Source of the DNA: Planctomycetota bacterium
GTDB taxonomy: Bacteria; Planctomycetota; Phycisphaerae; Phycisphaerales; Phycisphaeraceae
Assembly (NCBI GenBank): GCA_021413865.1
Contig: JAIOPN010000026.1
Location: forward strand, 1-64,000
Direction: 5' to 3'
Length of the DNA: 64,000 bases
A program made the translations under genes and the position numbers. Of the stretch, positions 33,853-43,107 are shown in pieces. The notes under the pieces are model-generated. The model did no database searches and was not told where the DNA came from. It worked only from the letters and a program-made list of their open reading frames with translations. Each line of letters begins with the position of its first letter. Within the stretch, counting starts at the first letter, position 1.

Positions 33853-35201
33853 TGCTGAAACGCGTATAGGCGCCCTAATCCGAGAATCTCCGCTAACTGG
33901 TCCAGCGCCGCACGCGACTCCTCCAGCAGTCGCGGGTCCGCCAACTCCTCGGGATTCAACTCCTCGCGGTAGTGCCGGTTCACCCACCCGGTCAGCGCGG
34001 CGTACAACGTGTCGGTGAGGAACACCCCTTGGTGCGCCGCCGCACGCTCTCGCGCGGTCATCACCACGCGCAGCCGCAGGCACGCAGGGCCGCCGCCGTT
34101 CCTCATGCTCTGGCGGACATTCACGAGCCGGAAAGAGCGGATCGGCCCGCCGGCGGTGATGCGCTCGAACACCGCGCGCGCCCGGGGCGTTTCGCCGCAC
34201 TCCGACGGCGCGATGATCGCCATCGACCCATCGGGGAGCGTGACAAGTTGGCTGTTGAACAGGTATGAACGCACCGCCTCTTCCACGCCGATCTCATCGT
34301 CCCCGATCTGGATGACGTGCAGCTCCCCGCCGCACGTGGCCGTGAAGCGTCTGCGGAGTTCGTCGATCACCGTGCCCTGATCCACGAACGCGCGGGCGTG
34401 GAGGAGGAGCACGTTGCGGTGGCCGACCGCGATGACGTCGTTGTGGAACACACCGGCGTCGATGGCGTCCGGGTTCTGGCGGGCAAAGACCGTCCGCGCC
34501 GGGTCGAGCCGGTGACACCGAACGACGGCCTCGCACGCCTCGCGGGTCTGGCGGCGTGGGAACCGCGTCGCCGGCGCGTCGGCGTCGTCGATGCCGAGCC
34601 GGTCGTAAACGAACAGCTCGATGCCCGCGGACCCGTGCTGATTGCACAACCGCGTATGGTTGGCCGCACCCTCATCGCACAACGCGTGCGCGGCGGGCAG
34701 CGGATCGTGAACGGCGAAGAGTGATTCATCATGGAATATCGCGCGGAACGCGGCCGTGGTCGTCGGGGCCTCGATGGCGCGGTGCAGGTTGTGGAGAAGG
34801 TTGGCGGGGGTGAGGTGCAGCCGCCCGTCGCCGCTGTCCGCTGAGGGCGAGACCGTGCCGGCATTGGCGGCCCACATCGATGAGGCGCTGGCGGCGGCGG
34901 CGAGCAGGCGCAGCGCGTCACGCCGCGCGGCCGCGAGCACGTCGCTGTCCGATCCCGCAAAGCCCAGCCGACGCAGCAGTGATACGTCCGGCCGGTCCTG
35001 CGGCGGGAGCACCGCCTGCTGTACCCCCAGGTCCATCAGCATCTTCATCTTCGCCAGTGCTTCGAGGGCGGCGTGCCTCGGGCTGGAGGTCGCGCCGCGG
35101 TGGCGCGTGGAGGCGGTGTTGCCCAGCGCCAGGCCGGCGTAGTTGTGCGTCGGCCCGACCAGGCCGTCGAAGTTCACCTCGATGGCATCGGGGTCGTTCA
35201 T
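33849..35201 (-). CDS. astB: N-succinylarginine dihydrolase
   Basis: A 450-residue enzyme of the arginine succinyltransferase pathway that converts succinylarginine to succinylornithine, ammonia and CO2. It has the full family layout: EVNFDGLVGPTHNYAGLA at the start, the FHNDVIAVGH strand and the SMRNGGGPACLRLRV segment with the nucleophile Cys near the C-terminus. The ATG at 35201 overlaps the astD stop by four bases (ATGA), which fixes the start and couples translation. It is the last gene of the operon and ends tail-to-tail on the DUF1338 gene. Confidence 0.95.
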   Translation of the reverse strand: MNDPDAIEVNFDGLVGPTHNYAGLALGNTASTRHRGATSSPRHAALEALAKMKMLMDLGVQQAVLPPQDRPDVSLLRRLGFAGSDSDVLAAARRDALRLLAAAASASSMWAANAGTVSPSADSGDGRLHLTPANLLHNLHRAIEAPTTTAAFRAIFHDESLFAVHDPLPAAHALCDEGAANHTRLCNQHGSAGIELFVYDRLGIDDADAPATRFPRRQTREACEAVVRCHRLDPARTVFARQNPDAIDAGVFHNDVIAVGHRNVLLLHARAFVDQGTVIDELRRRFTATCGGELHVIQIGDDEIGVEEAVRSYLFNSQLVTLPDGSMAIIAPSECGETPRARAVFERITAGGPIRSFRLVNVRQSMRNGGGPACLRLRVVMTARERAAAHQGVFLTDTLYAALTGWVNRHYREELNPEELADPRLLEESRAALDQLAEILGLGRLYAFQH

Positions 35202-36670
35202 GGGTCGAGCCCGGGGATCGGTTGTTTCGCCGGCGTGAGGCGGTCGAGCTCGATTGTCGCCTGGGCGTAGGAGCAATAGTCCGCCGCGAGAAACCCGGAG
35301 GGCCTGTGGTTGCCCGACTGCCCGAGGCCGCCGAACGGCAGCCGGCTCGACGCGTTGGTGAGCTGGCGGTTCCAGTGGATCACCCCGGCACGCACGCGGT
35401 CGGCGAACTGGTCGTACAGCTCACGCCTGTCACAGAACAGGCCCGCCGACAGGCCGAACGACGTGCGGTTCGCCTCGTCGATGGCGGCGTCAAAATCCGG
35501 CACGCGGATCAACATGAGCAGTGGTCCGAAGTGCTCCGCATCCTCACGGCCGGTCACGCGCGTCACGTCGATCAGCCCCGGGGAGAGGAACGCGCCGCCG
35601 CGCGGCAGCCGTGTCATCTCGACGAGCGATTGCCCGCCGCCGTTCCGCAATTTCTGTTGTGCCTCCAGCAATCGGCCCGCGGCCGGCGAGGAAATCACCG
35701 GCCCCATGAACGGCTCGGGCGAATCGCTCCACGCCCCGATCCGCACGCGGCCGATTGCCTTGATTAGCTGTCGCACGAACCGATCGCCCGCGTCGCCCGC
35801 GGGCACGATGAGCCTCCGCGCGCAGGAGCAGCGCTGCCCCGACGTGATATACGCCGACTGGATCGTGGCGACCGCCGCCGCCTCGGCGTCGGCCACGCCA
35901 TGAACGATCAGCGGGTTGTTGCCGCCCATCTCCAGGGCGGTGATGACGCGTGGCCGCTCGGCGAGCATCTTGCGGATCCAGAGGCCGCCCGCCGTGCTGC
36001 CGGTGAAGCAGACGCCGTCGATGTCTGTCTGCGCCAGAAGCGCTACCCCCGTGTTACGCCCACCCTGCACGAGGTTGATCACCCCCGGTGGGAGGCCGAC
36101 GGAATCCCATGCCTCAATGATGTGCCGGGCAACGCCGGGGGCGAGTTCGCTGGGCTTGAGGACGACGGTGTTGCCGGCAAGCAGAGCGGGGATGATGTGG
36201 CCGTTGGGAAGGTGGCCGGGAAGATTGAACGGGCCGAACACCGCGACGATGCCGTGCGGCCGGAAACGCGTCGCGCCGCGCGCCCCGCCCAGGTCCATCT
36301 TCTCGCCACCACATCGCTGTTTGAAGGCGAGTTCGGAGAGGGGGACCTTGCCGATCATCGCCGCCACCTCGGTCAGCGATTCCCAGAGCGGCTTGCCGGT
36401 TTCACGGCTGATGGTGCTTGCGAGCGCCGCCTTGTCTGACTCGAGCCGTGCCGCGAATCGGCGCAGATATTCGGCCCGCTGTTCGAGCGGGGTGCCCGCC
36501 CAGCCGTCGAAAGCACGGCGCGCCGCCGCCACCGCTTCCGCAACGTCGTCGGCCGATGCGGCGCGGCCCTCCCACACGAAGTCGCCTGTTGCGGGATCGT
36601 GTGAAGTGAACGCGTCGCCCGAGGCGTCGCGTCGCTTGCCGTCGATATAAATTCCGGGTGAATGGCCCAT
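35198..36670 (-). CDS. astD: N-succinylglutamate 5-semialdehyde dehydrogenase
   Basis: A 490-residue NAD-dependent aldehyde dehydrogenase. Catalytic Glu is in ALEMGGNNPL and the nucleophile Cys in SGQRCSCARR. GPFNLPGHLPNGHI near residue 160 is characteristic of AstD. It oxidises succinylglutamate semialdehyde to succinylglutamate, the fourth step of arginine succinyltransferase degradation. One base separates it from astA upstream, and it overlaps astB downstream. Confidence 0.95.
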   Translation of the reverse strand: MGHSPGIYIDGKRRDASGDAFTSHDPATGDFVWEGRAASADDVAEAVAAARRAFDGWAGTPLEQRAEYLRRFAARLESDKAALASTISRETGKPLWESLTEVAAMIGKVPLSELAFKQRCGGEKMDLGGARGATRFRPHGIVAVFGPFNLPGHLPNGHIIPALLAGNTVVLKPSELAPGVARHIIEAWDSVGLPPGVINLVQGGRNTGVALLAQTDIDGVCFTGSTAGGLWIRKMLAERPRVITALEMGGNNPLIVHGVADAEAAAVATIQSAYITSGQRCSCARRLIVPAGDAGDRFVRQLIKAIGRVRIGAWSDSPEPFMGPVISSPAAGRLLEAQQKLRNGGGQSLVEMTRLPRGGAFLSPGLIDVTRVTGREDAEHFGPLLMLIRVPDFDAAIDEANRTSFGLSAGLFCDRRELYDQFADRVRAGVIHWNRQLTNASSRLPFGGLGQSGNHRPSGFLAADYCSYAQATIELDRLTPAKQPIPGLDP

Positions 36671-36671
36671 G

Positions 36672-37718
36672 TCACGACCCGCCGGGGCGCGGGGTCTTGT
36701 CCCGCGCGGGTATATATCGCACGGTGTCGCCGACCTTCACGTGCAGCGACAGCGCCGTGTTAGAAGTCAGTTTCACGCCGTCCCCGCCGATCGGAGTCAC
36801 CGCGGTCTTGCACGCGCGCATGCGGTGATCCGTCGTTGAAACGATCGCGCTGGCGGCGTCGGGGAGGTCGTCGGTGATCTCACGCACGACGGCGCGGATG
36901 CTCTCACGCACCGTACGGACCTGATCGACCCGGCAGCTCACGACCGGGCCGGCCTCGAAGATGTCCACCATCTGGTTGAACCTGAAGCCCTCGTCCTCGA
37001 GCATCCGGAGCGCGGGGCGGGTCTGCTCGTGTACCTGGCCGATCACCGCCTGCGCCGTTGGGGGGAGCAGCGTGATATAGATCGGGTGGCGCGGCATCAG
37101 GTCGGCGATGAACCGCTTGTTGAGCATGCTCAGGTAGTCGGCCTTGGGGTAGTCGATCTCGAAGAAATGTCGTCCCAGGGCGTCCCAGAACGCCGAGCCG
37201 CCGTGCTCGTCCAGCACGCCACGCATCTCCGCGATCACGACGGGGTCGAAGTGTCGCGGGTGCTCCGCCATGAAGAGGAAACGCGAGAGTGAGAGGAGCC
37301 AGCCGCTGCCGCCCTTGCGGTACTCGGGGTGGAGGAAGAGGCTGCCGATCTCGCTGGGGCCGTTGTGCTCGGCGACCAGGTGCAGTGTGCGCACTTCTTT
37401 CTTCACCTTGAGCATCTCGGACTCTATCGTCGAGGTCTCGATGCGGTAGGCGTAGAAGGGCTCGAAACCGCCGACCTTGGAGGCGACGCCGCAGGTGCCG
37501 ACGACGCGGCCGCTGTGCAGGTCCTCCATGACGAAGAGGTAGGCCTCGCCGTGCGGGGTCTCCTCATCCATACGCTCAAAGGCGCGCTCGGATTCCTTGA
37601 TGCGTTTGCGCAGGAGGTCGCGGTCGTGTGGGAGCGTGGTGAGGCCGAACCCGGTGAGGCCGGCGAGCTCGAGCAGGGCATCGAGGTCGCTCAAAGTAAT
37701 GGGTCGGATCACGAGCAT
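36672..37718 (-). CDS. astA: Arginine N-succinyltransferase
   Basis: A 348-residue enzyme that transfers succinyl from succinyl-CoA to arginine, the committing step of the pathway. Recognisable stretches are IGSLFLHPEYRKGGSG (acyl-CoA-binding region), the RHFFEIDYPKADYLS block and HPIYITLLPPTAQAVIG. Length matches the single-subunit family. It follows the aminotransferase by six bases and precedes astD by one. Confidence 0.95.
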   Translation of the reverse strand: MLVIRPITLSDLDALLELAGLTGFGLTTLPHDRDLLRKRIKESERAFERMDEETPHGEAYLFVMEDLHSGRVVGTCGVASKVGGFEPFYAYRIETSTIESEMLKVKKEVRTLHLVAEHNGPSEIGSLFLHPEYRKGGSGWLLSLSRFLFMAEHPRHFDPVVIAEMRGVLDEHGGSAFWDALGRHFFEIDYPKADYLSMLNKRFIADLMPRHPIYITLLPPTAQAVIGQVHEQTRPALRMLEDEGFRFNQMVDIFEAGPVVSCRVDQVRTVRESIRAVVREITDDLPDAASAIVSTTDHRMRACKTAVTPIGGDGVKLTSNTALSLHVKVGDTVRYIPARDKTPRPGGS

Positions 37719-37724
37719 GCGGGC

Positions 37725-39128
37725 TTATCCCTTGCCATGTTGAGCGGCGGCACGGGCCAGGGCGCGGTCCACAATGTCGCACACGGAATCGATCTGGTCG
37801 TCGGTCAGCACCGGCACCGGTGGGAGGAATCGCAGCCGCGTCGGGTCGGAGCCGGCGACGAAACCGATCACCCCCTCGTCAAACAATAACTGGGCGCACC
37901 TTTTGGCGGTTTCGGCGTCGCCATCGAAAGGGGTGAAGGCGATCATCGCGCCGATGCCGAAGGGGCCGGACAATCGGCCGGGGTGACGCTGTGCAATGGC
38001 GGAGAGGCGATCGGTGAAGCGGCGGTTGACCCGGACATTGCGGCCGTCGGCGCCGAAAACGTTGCTCTTTTCGAGCTGCTCGATGACCACGCTTCCCGTG
38101 AGGATTGCAGACGTGGCGGCGGTGAAAGTCTGGCTGATGAGGCCGGGCTTGGGCGTGAACTCGTCGGTGAAGAGCGTGGCGCAGGCCTGTGTCATTTTGC
38201 CGACCGTGACGAGATCGACGTAGCCATCAAGGCCGAAGTGCTGGAACACGAAAGGCTCGGTCGTCCGGCCGAAGGTCTGCACCTCATCGACCAGCACGCC
38301 GACGCGCTGCTCCTTGAGCACGTCGAGCAGCGCAACGAAGAAATCGCGGTCCCCGACGTTATACCCGCCCTCGCCCTGCACGAGTTCCATGCACATCACG
38401 CCGTGCCTGCCGGGGTGATCTGCCAGGTGCCTGCGCAGCACCGAGAGGGCGGCGTCGGTGCTCTCCCGCGGACGCGCTGTGTCGAAAAAGGGCACGTAGT
38501 CCACATGGAGCACGGTGGGCAGGCCCACGCGGTATTTCGCGTTGTCGGTGACCTGTGACAGGGCGAGTGTGCGGCCCATGAAGCAATGCTCGAACGCCAG
38601 CACGCGGTCGGCGGGTGATTTATTCGAGAGAGCGAGTTTCAGCGCGTTCTCGTTGGCCATCGCGCCGCTGGAGGTCAGGAAGCAGTGCGAGAGACGCGCG
38701 CCCCTGCGCCGTGCGAGTCCGACAAGCTGAAAGGCGAGGCGTGGAGCCCCGAGGTCTTGTTGGAGATTGCCCTGCATGGTCGTGTCGCTCGCGGCGGCGT
38801 CGAAGGCAGCGGCGACCAGCGCGGGGTGGCCGTGCCCAAGATGGTGCACGCCGATCCCGCAGATCATGTCGTACTTCACGCTGCCGTCGGCGAGTTCGAC
38901 GAGGGGACCGGCGCCGAAGCCGCTGCCCAGGTAAGGGAAGTAGAGACCGCCGCCGCGCACCTTGGTGAAGTCGGCCAGTGCCTGTTCGTAGGTGACTTTG
39001 CGTTCGGGGTCGCCGGGCCGAGGGCGGTTGAGTTGACGTTGATGATCCGCCGCTGTGTCGAGCAACAGCCGCCGCGCCTCGGCGAGGCGCGGGTCGTTGC
39101 GGAAGTTGTCGGCGGCGAGCGGTTTCAC
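37725..39128 (-). CDS. Class III aminotransferase, probable succinylornithine transaminase
   Basis: A 467-residue PLP enzyme from a GTG start. The cofactor site includes DEVQTFGR and the Schiff-base Lys in VTVGKMTQACA; GLYFPYLGSGFGAGPLVELAD is the substrate-side N-terminus. In this operon it should do the AstC step, moving the delta-amino group of succinylornithine to 2-oxoglutarate. It is longer than AstC/ArgD (about 400 residues), and its GKMTQ lysine region is reminiscent of lysine 6-aminotransferases, so ornithine or lysine specificity is possible. It is second in the operon. Confidence 0.88.
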   Translation of the reverse strand: MKPLAADNFRNDPRLAEARRLLLDTAADHQRQLNRPRPGDPERKVTYEQALADFTKVRGGGLYFPYLGSGFGAGPLVELADGSVKYDMICGIGVHHLGHGHPALVAAAFDAAASDTTMQGNLQQDLGAPRLAFQLVGLARRRGARLSHCFLTSSGAMANENALKLALSNKSPADRVLAFEHCFMGRTLALSQVTDNAKYRVGLPTVLHVDYVPFFDTARPRESTDAALSVLRRHLADHPGRHGVMCMELVQGEGGYNVGDRDFFVALLDVLKEQRVGVLVDEVQTFGRTTEPFVFQHFGLDGYVDLVTVGKMTQACATLFTDEFTPKPGLISQTFTAATSAILTGSVVIEQLEKSNVFGADGRNVRVNRRFTDRLSAIAQRHPGRLSGPFGIGAMIAFTPFDGDAETAKRCAQLLFDEGVIGFVAGSDPTRLRFLPPVPVLTDDQIDSVCDIVDRALARAAAQHGKG

Positions 39129-39149
39129 GGTCGGGTCTCCGTGCCTCTC

Positions 39150-40403
39150 TTATCGGCTGGAGGGCGGCTCGGGGTTCCGGGCGTTTCGCGGTAGCGGGGG
39201 CAGGTCGCCCGCGGCCAGCCTGACGAGCAGCAGAGCGCTGAGCCTGGCACGCTCCACGAGGCTGTCGGTGAGGAGGAACTCATCGTTGCTGTGGATCGCG
39301 CCGCCACGCACGCCCAGGGTGTCGATGTTGGGCAGGCCGGCGGCGGCGAGCTTGTTGCCGTCACACACGCCGCCGGTGGGCAGGAAGCGGATGTCGATGC
39401 CGAGCTGCCGGCCGCAATCGGCCAGGTAATCAGGCAGCGGCATGGCGGAGGCGAGCGTCTTGGGCGGGGAGTTGAAGCCGCCATGCAGCGCGGCGGTGTA
39501 GCCGTCGCGGGCTGAGATGTCGGCGACGATATCGTCGATGCAGCGGCGGACGTGCTGCATCGATTCGGCGTCGTCCACGCGCGTGTTGAACCGGACGATC
39601 GCCAGGTCCGGCACGACGTTGACCGCCGAGCCCCCCTCGATGCGGGCGACGTTGACCGTGATGCCTTTCAGCTCGCGGCCCAAGGCGTCGAGCATCCGCG
39701 CGGCGGTCGCGGCGGCGATGACGGCGTTGCGGCCGTCGGAGATATTCCGCCCCGCGTGTACTGATCGCCCGCGCACCACCAGAGAAAAATTCCCCGACCC
39801 GCGCCGGTCGCCCGCGAGCGTTCCAGCCTCATCCAAAGCCGGCTCGAACAACAACCCAAGGTCGTTCCGGCTCGCCGCCTCGCGCAGCAGCGGAAGAGAA
39901 GAGGGCGAGCCTATCTCCTCGTCGGGCGTGATGAGCACTTCCCAGCCGAGATTCCCCGCGAACGGGCTGCGCTCGAGCGTCTCGAGTGCGGCGAGCATGA
40001 CGGCGATGCCGCCTTTGGCATCGGTGACGCCCGGGCCGCGCAGCCGATCGGAGGTGACGCGCTCGACGCGTTGGAACGTTGAGGAGGTGGGATAGACCGT
40101 GTCCATATGGATGCAGAGCAGCACGTGCGGCCGGGCGTGCAGATGTTTCACCACCGACAGAGCGTGGCCGACGGGAACGGATACGGTGCCGCCCGCGGCA
40201 TCGACGCGCTCGTGGGGCGGCAGATCGACCAGGGTCGTCTCGCCGCCCAGTGGGGCGAACGCATCACGCAAAAGCTCGGCCTGGCGCGCAAGGCCCGCGA
40301 GGTTGTCCGCAGCCGTGTTGGTGTTCGCCCAGGACTCCACCAGGCCGCGCAGGCGGTCGCCCTGCGAGTTGAGATATTTGAGATGATCGGTGAAGTTGGC
40401 CAT
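39150..40403 (-). CDS. M20-family metallopeptidase, candidate succinylglutamate desuccinylase
   Basis: A 417-residue dizinc peptidase of the carboxypeptidase G2 type. Ligands are visible: LCIHMDTVYP (His, Asp), the bridging Asp of GVTDAKGG, PDEEIGS (general base plus ligand Glu), LLFEPAL (Glu) and the late His in AIHSNDEF. It is the first gene of the ast operon and takes the place of astE, the succinylglutamate desuccinylase, which has not been found in the window. M20 enzymes cleave acyl groups from amino acids, so this one plausibly releases glutamate and succinate. The start MANFTDHL at 40403 follows no long leader and fits the family. Confidence 0.88.
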   Translation of the reverse strand: MANFTDHLKYLNSQGDRLRGLVESWANTNTAADNLAGLARQAELLRDAFAPLGGETTLVDLPPHERVDAAGGTVSVPVGHALSVVKHLHARPHVLLCIHMDTVYPTSSTFQRVERVTSDRLRGPGVTDAKGGIAVMLAALETLERSPFAGNLGWEVLITPDEEIGSPSSLPLLREAASRNDLGLLFEPALDEAGTLAGDRRGSGNFSLVVRGRSVHAGRNISDGRNAVIAAATAARMLDALGRELKGITVNVARIEGGSAVNVVPDLAIVRFNTRVDDAESMQHVRRCIDDIVADISARDGYTAALHGGFNSPPKTLASAMPLPDYLADCGRQLGIDIRFLPTGGVCDGNKLAAAGLPNIDTLGVRGGAIHSNDEFLLTDSLVERARLSALLLVRLAAGDLPPLPRNARNPEPPSSR

Positions 40404-40550
40404 GGCGGTGTGCCGGAACGGTGATACACGGGGCGACACAGGATCATCGGCGAAGAACGGCGGCGGGGACAGAGACCGCTTGATTTTAGAGGGCGTGGTT
40501 ACGAAGAAATACAGACCCCGACGCTTCGGAAGACCTCGCATCGGGCTTGG

Positions 40551-42149
40551 CTACGAACCCATACGTCGAAAGAGGCGTTGGACCGCCGGAGATGCGCCGC
40601 GGAGCGTCACACGGCCCGCGAGCACGGCGGCAATCGTTGCCATGCCGCCGAGCTGCCCGATGGAGGGGATGTCGAGGAACCGCGTCCACGACGCGTCGCG
40701 CGCGGAGTCGAATCCGCGCATGTCCGCCTCGACGGTAACAGGCCGATCGCTCAGCGCCGCCGCGAGGAGGCACCAGGGGCCCGCTCGCCCGCGGCCGTGG
40801 AGACAGGTCACACCTGGGGCGCCGTCGATGGCGGTCAGAAGTTCCATGACGGCCTGTGCGTGCGGCGTGCGGTGATACGTGGTCGCGTACAAGTCGGGTC
40901 TGGTACGCGGTGCGGCGACGGGATGGACGGTCATCTGTCCGCTCTGAATTTCCACACGGATCATGGCCGGGGGTTGCGATGTGAACCTCGCCCGCGCCTC
41001 GGGCGTGTCGCCGACGACGTGGTGCAGCAGCGGGCCAAGCTCGCGTCGTGTGCGGCTGGGCGAGGCGAGGATGGGCCGCAGGGCTGCCTCCGCGCGGCGG
41101 CGCCACATCGCCTTGAAGCGCTCCGGCGCGATGGCGGCGGGTTTGCGCCGGCCCCACCAGACGAGCTGGTCGCGCAGGAACGGCCGTAGGATGAACGGCT
41201 CGGGGACGGGCAGCGCCCCCTCCAGCGCGAGGTGTTGGTGGAAGAAGCGGTACACGGCCTCACGCATCTGGGTGTTGTAGTTGTGCCCCGCGTCGAGGTG
41301 GACGCCGTCCACGCTGTTCTGTGCGCCGAAGAGCTGGTACACCCCGCGCACCTGGGGCAACTCGCGGTCGGGCACGTTTTTCGTCCAGTCGCCGGTGCAA
41401 CTGCCAAGGAAGATTGGCCGTGGGGCGGCCAGCCGTGCCAACTCGACGTTATTGGATTCGAGGCGGAGCAGCGGGGCGTTCTCGCAGACGCACCCGCCGT
41501 GGAAGGATTCAGCGACCATCACGATGGGGGCGGAGATGGTGATGCGGTCGTCGATGGCGGCGAGGATGAACGTCTGGGTGCCGCCGCCGGAGGCGCCGGT
41601 GACGCCGATGCGCTTGCGGTCGATGCGCGGCAGGGTGAGCAGGAAATCCAGGGCGCGGAGGCTGTTCCACGTCTGTAGGCCCATGAGGGAGAGCCCCCAG
41701 TGCGGGTCGTCGAGCGCGGCGTGGGGGAGCTGGCAGGAGTCGCCGTAGCCGACCATGTCGTAGGAGAAGACGGCCGCGCCCATGGCGGCGAGGTTGAGGC
41801 AGCGCGCGATGATGCTGCCGATCTCGGGGATGTCCTGGAGGCGTCCCTGGGGCCAGTGGCCGTGCGGGCAGAGGATGCCGGCGAGGCGCTTCTTGGCCTT
41901 TGCGGGTCGGAAGAGATTCCCGGTGACGAAATACCCGGGCAGTGATTCGAAGGCGACCTTTTCGGCCAGGATGCCCTGCGTCTCGACACCGCCGAAGATG
42001 CGGGCCATGAGCGGTGTGCGTGCCGGCTCGGGGGCCAGGCCCATGCTCACGCGGGTGTGCTCGCGCAGCCACGCCGCGAAGGGCCTCCAGCCGTCGAGGG
42101 AGTCGAATTTTTTGGTGGGGATCGGGGTTTCGTAGAGGCTTGGGGGCAT
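40551..42149 (-). CDS. Alpha/beta hydrolase, acetyl-xylan-esterase-like, with C-terminal extension
   Basis: A 532-residue protein. The hydrolase core has LCPHGHWPQG near the oxyanion hole, a nucleophile elbow GASGGGTQ and DAGHNYNTQMRE with the likely catalytic His. The core covers about residues 60-340; the final 190 residues are an extra domain I do not recognise. The start is at 42149 (MPPSLYETPIP), 25 bases after the DUF6807 gene. It is the third gene of a minus-strand operon with another hydrolase and a DUF6807 protein. No signal peptide; likely intracellular de-acylation of a sugar or sugar acid. Confidence 0.82.
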   Translation of the reverse strand: MPPSLYETPIPTKKFDSLDGWRPFAAWLREHTRVSMGLAPEPARTPLMARIFGGVETQGILAEKVAFESLPGYFVTGNLFRPAKAKKRLAGILCPHGHWPQGRLQDIPEIGSIIARCLNLAAMGAAVFSYDMVGYGDSCQLPHAALDDPHWGLSLMGLQTWNSLRALDFLLTLPRIDRKRIGVTGASGGGTQTFILAAIDDRITISAPIVMVAESFHGGCVCENAPLLRLESNNVELARLAAPRPIFLGSCTGDWTKNVPDRELPQVRGVYQLFGAQNSVDGVHLDAGHNYNTQMREAVYRFFHQHLALEGALPVPEPFILRPFLRDQLVWWGRRKPAAIAPERFKAMWRRRAEAALRPILASPSRTRRELGPLLHHVVGDTPEARARFTSQPPAMIRVEIQSGQMTVHPVAAPRTRPDLYATTYHRTPHAQAVMELLTAIDGAPGVTCLHGRGRAGPWCLLAAALSDRPVTVEADMRGFDSARDASWTRFLDIPSIGQLGGMATIAAVLAGRVTLRGASPAVQRLFRRMGS

Positions 42150-42174
42150 GGTGGGAGCCGCTGGAATAGGGGGA

Positions 42175-43107
42175 TCAGGACCAGGTGCGGACGAAATCGG
42201 CGTGGTGGTGTGCGATCCTTTCCTTGCCCGCGTCGCCGGGGTGGACGAGCAGGCCGTAGCGGAGGGTAAGGGTCTGGCCCGGGTCGAGTTTGAGTTCGGC
42301 GGCGGGGTGTTCGGGGTTGAAGCAGCGCGAGCCGAACGGGTTGGCGGCGAACAGGCCGTAGCCGCGGACATGCCACTTGGCGCGCGGGCGGTTGTCGGGG
42401 TGGTCGAACATGGCGACGCCGACCTTTCGGCCGTTGACGAGGCCGGTGTAGTCCACCCAGTCGGCGGGCCTGCCCCAGCACTCTTTCTCGCCGGCCTTCC
42501 CGAGGCTGTTGGAGATAACGCCGCGTGGGTCTTTGGAGCGGGGGCCGGTTTCGTCTTTCTGCTCGTCCATACTGGTGGCGACGCGGATGGCGAATGAGCC
42601 CTCTTTAGTGTCGAGGAATGAAATCGACCGGTGGACCGGGCTGAGCGCGGAGCGCAGGGCGAAAGCGGTCGCGCCGCCGCCCAGGTCTGTGATGCGCCAG
42701 TGCGCCCGTTCGGTGAGCATCCGCTTGCCGTCGGGCGTGAGCCAATCGTTGACGGCTCCGAAGGTGGCCTCCGCGCCGTTGCAGTTCGGCCCTGCGTCGA
42801 AAGCGCGGTGGAGGATGCGGCCCTGTTTTATGCCGGCGTCTTCTGCCCAGAAATCAGTGAACGGCTCGCCGGGGTACGCGACCTCCCCGTGCGTGAAGTG
42901 CAGGCCGCGGTGATGCGGGTGGTCGTGCATCTCATCGGGCGCGTCGGCCGTGTTGGGGAACGCGCGCGTCACAGGGTCGCCCAACGGGCCGATCACGGGC
43001 CAGAAGTGCGGTTTGAAGAAGGCGGCGGCGAAGCGGTAGTTCGTCAGCGGTCTGCCGTCGCGCAAGATGCGGAGCTGGTCGGCTTCGTGTGCGATGGAGA
43101 GCGTCAT
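42175..43107 (-). CDS. PmoA-like DUF6807 protein
   Basis: A 310-residue protein of the family annotated as DUF6807 or methane oxygenase PmoA, a misleading name for these planctomycete and Bacteroidetes proteins. The HDHPHHRGLHF motif near residue 60 and YGLLVHPGDAG near the end are typical. Proteins of this kind sit with sugar dehydrogenases and esterases. It shares a four-base ATGA overlap with the hydrolase upstream, which sets the start at 43107. Function unknown; real methane oxidation is not implied. Confidence 0.85.
   Translation of the reverse strand: MTLSIAHEADQLRILRDGRPLTNYRFAAAFFKPHFWPVIGPLGDPVTRAFPNTADAPDEMHDHPHHRGLHFTHGEVAYPGEPFTDFWAEDAGIKQGRILHRAFDAGPNCNGAEATFGAVNDWLTPDGKRMLTERAHWRITDLGGGATAFALRSALSPVHRSISFLDTKEGSFAIRVATSMDEQKDETGPRSKDPRGVISNSLGKAGEKECWGRPADWVDYTGLVNGRKVGVAMFDHPDNRPRAKWHVRGYGLFAANPFGSRCFNPEHPAAELKLDPGQTLTLRYGLLVHPGDAGKERIAHHHADFVRTWS

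Noticed and set aside
42175-43107. Methane oxygenase function suggested by the PmoA name
   Set aside because: This family shares only a misapplied label; no particulate methane monooxygenase subunits, membrane helices or copper site are present.
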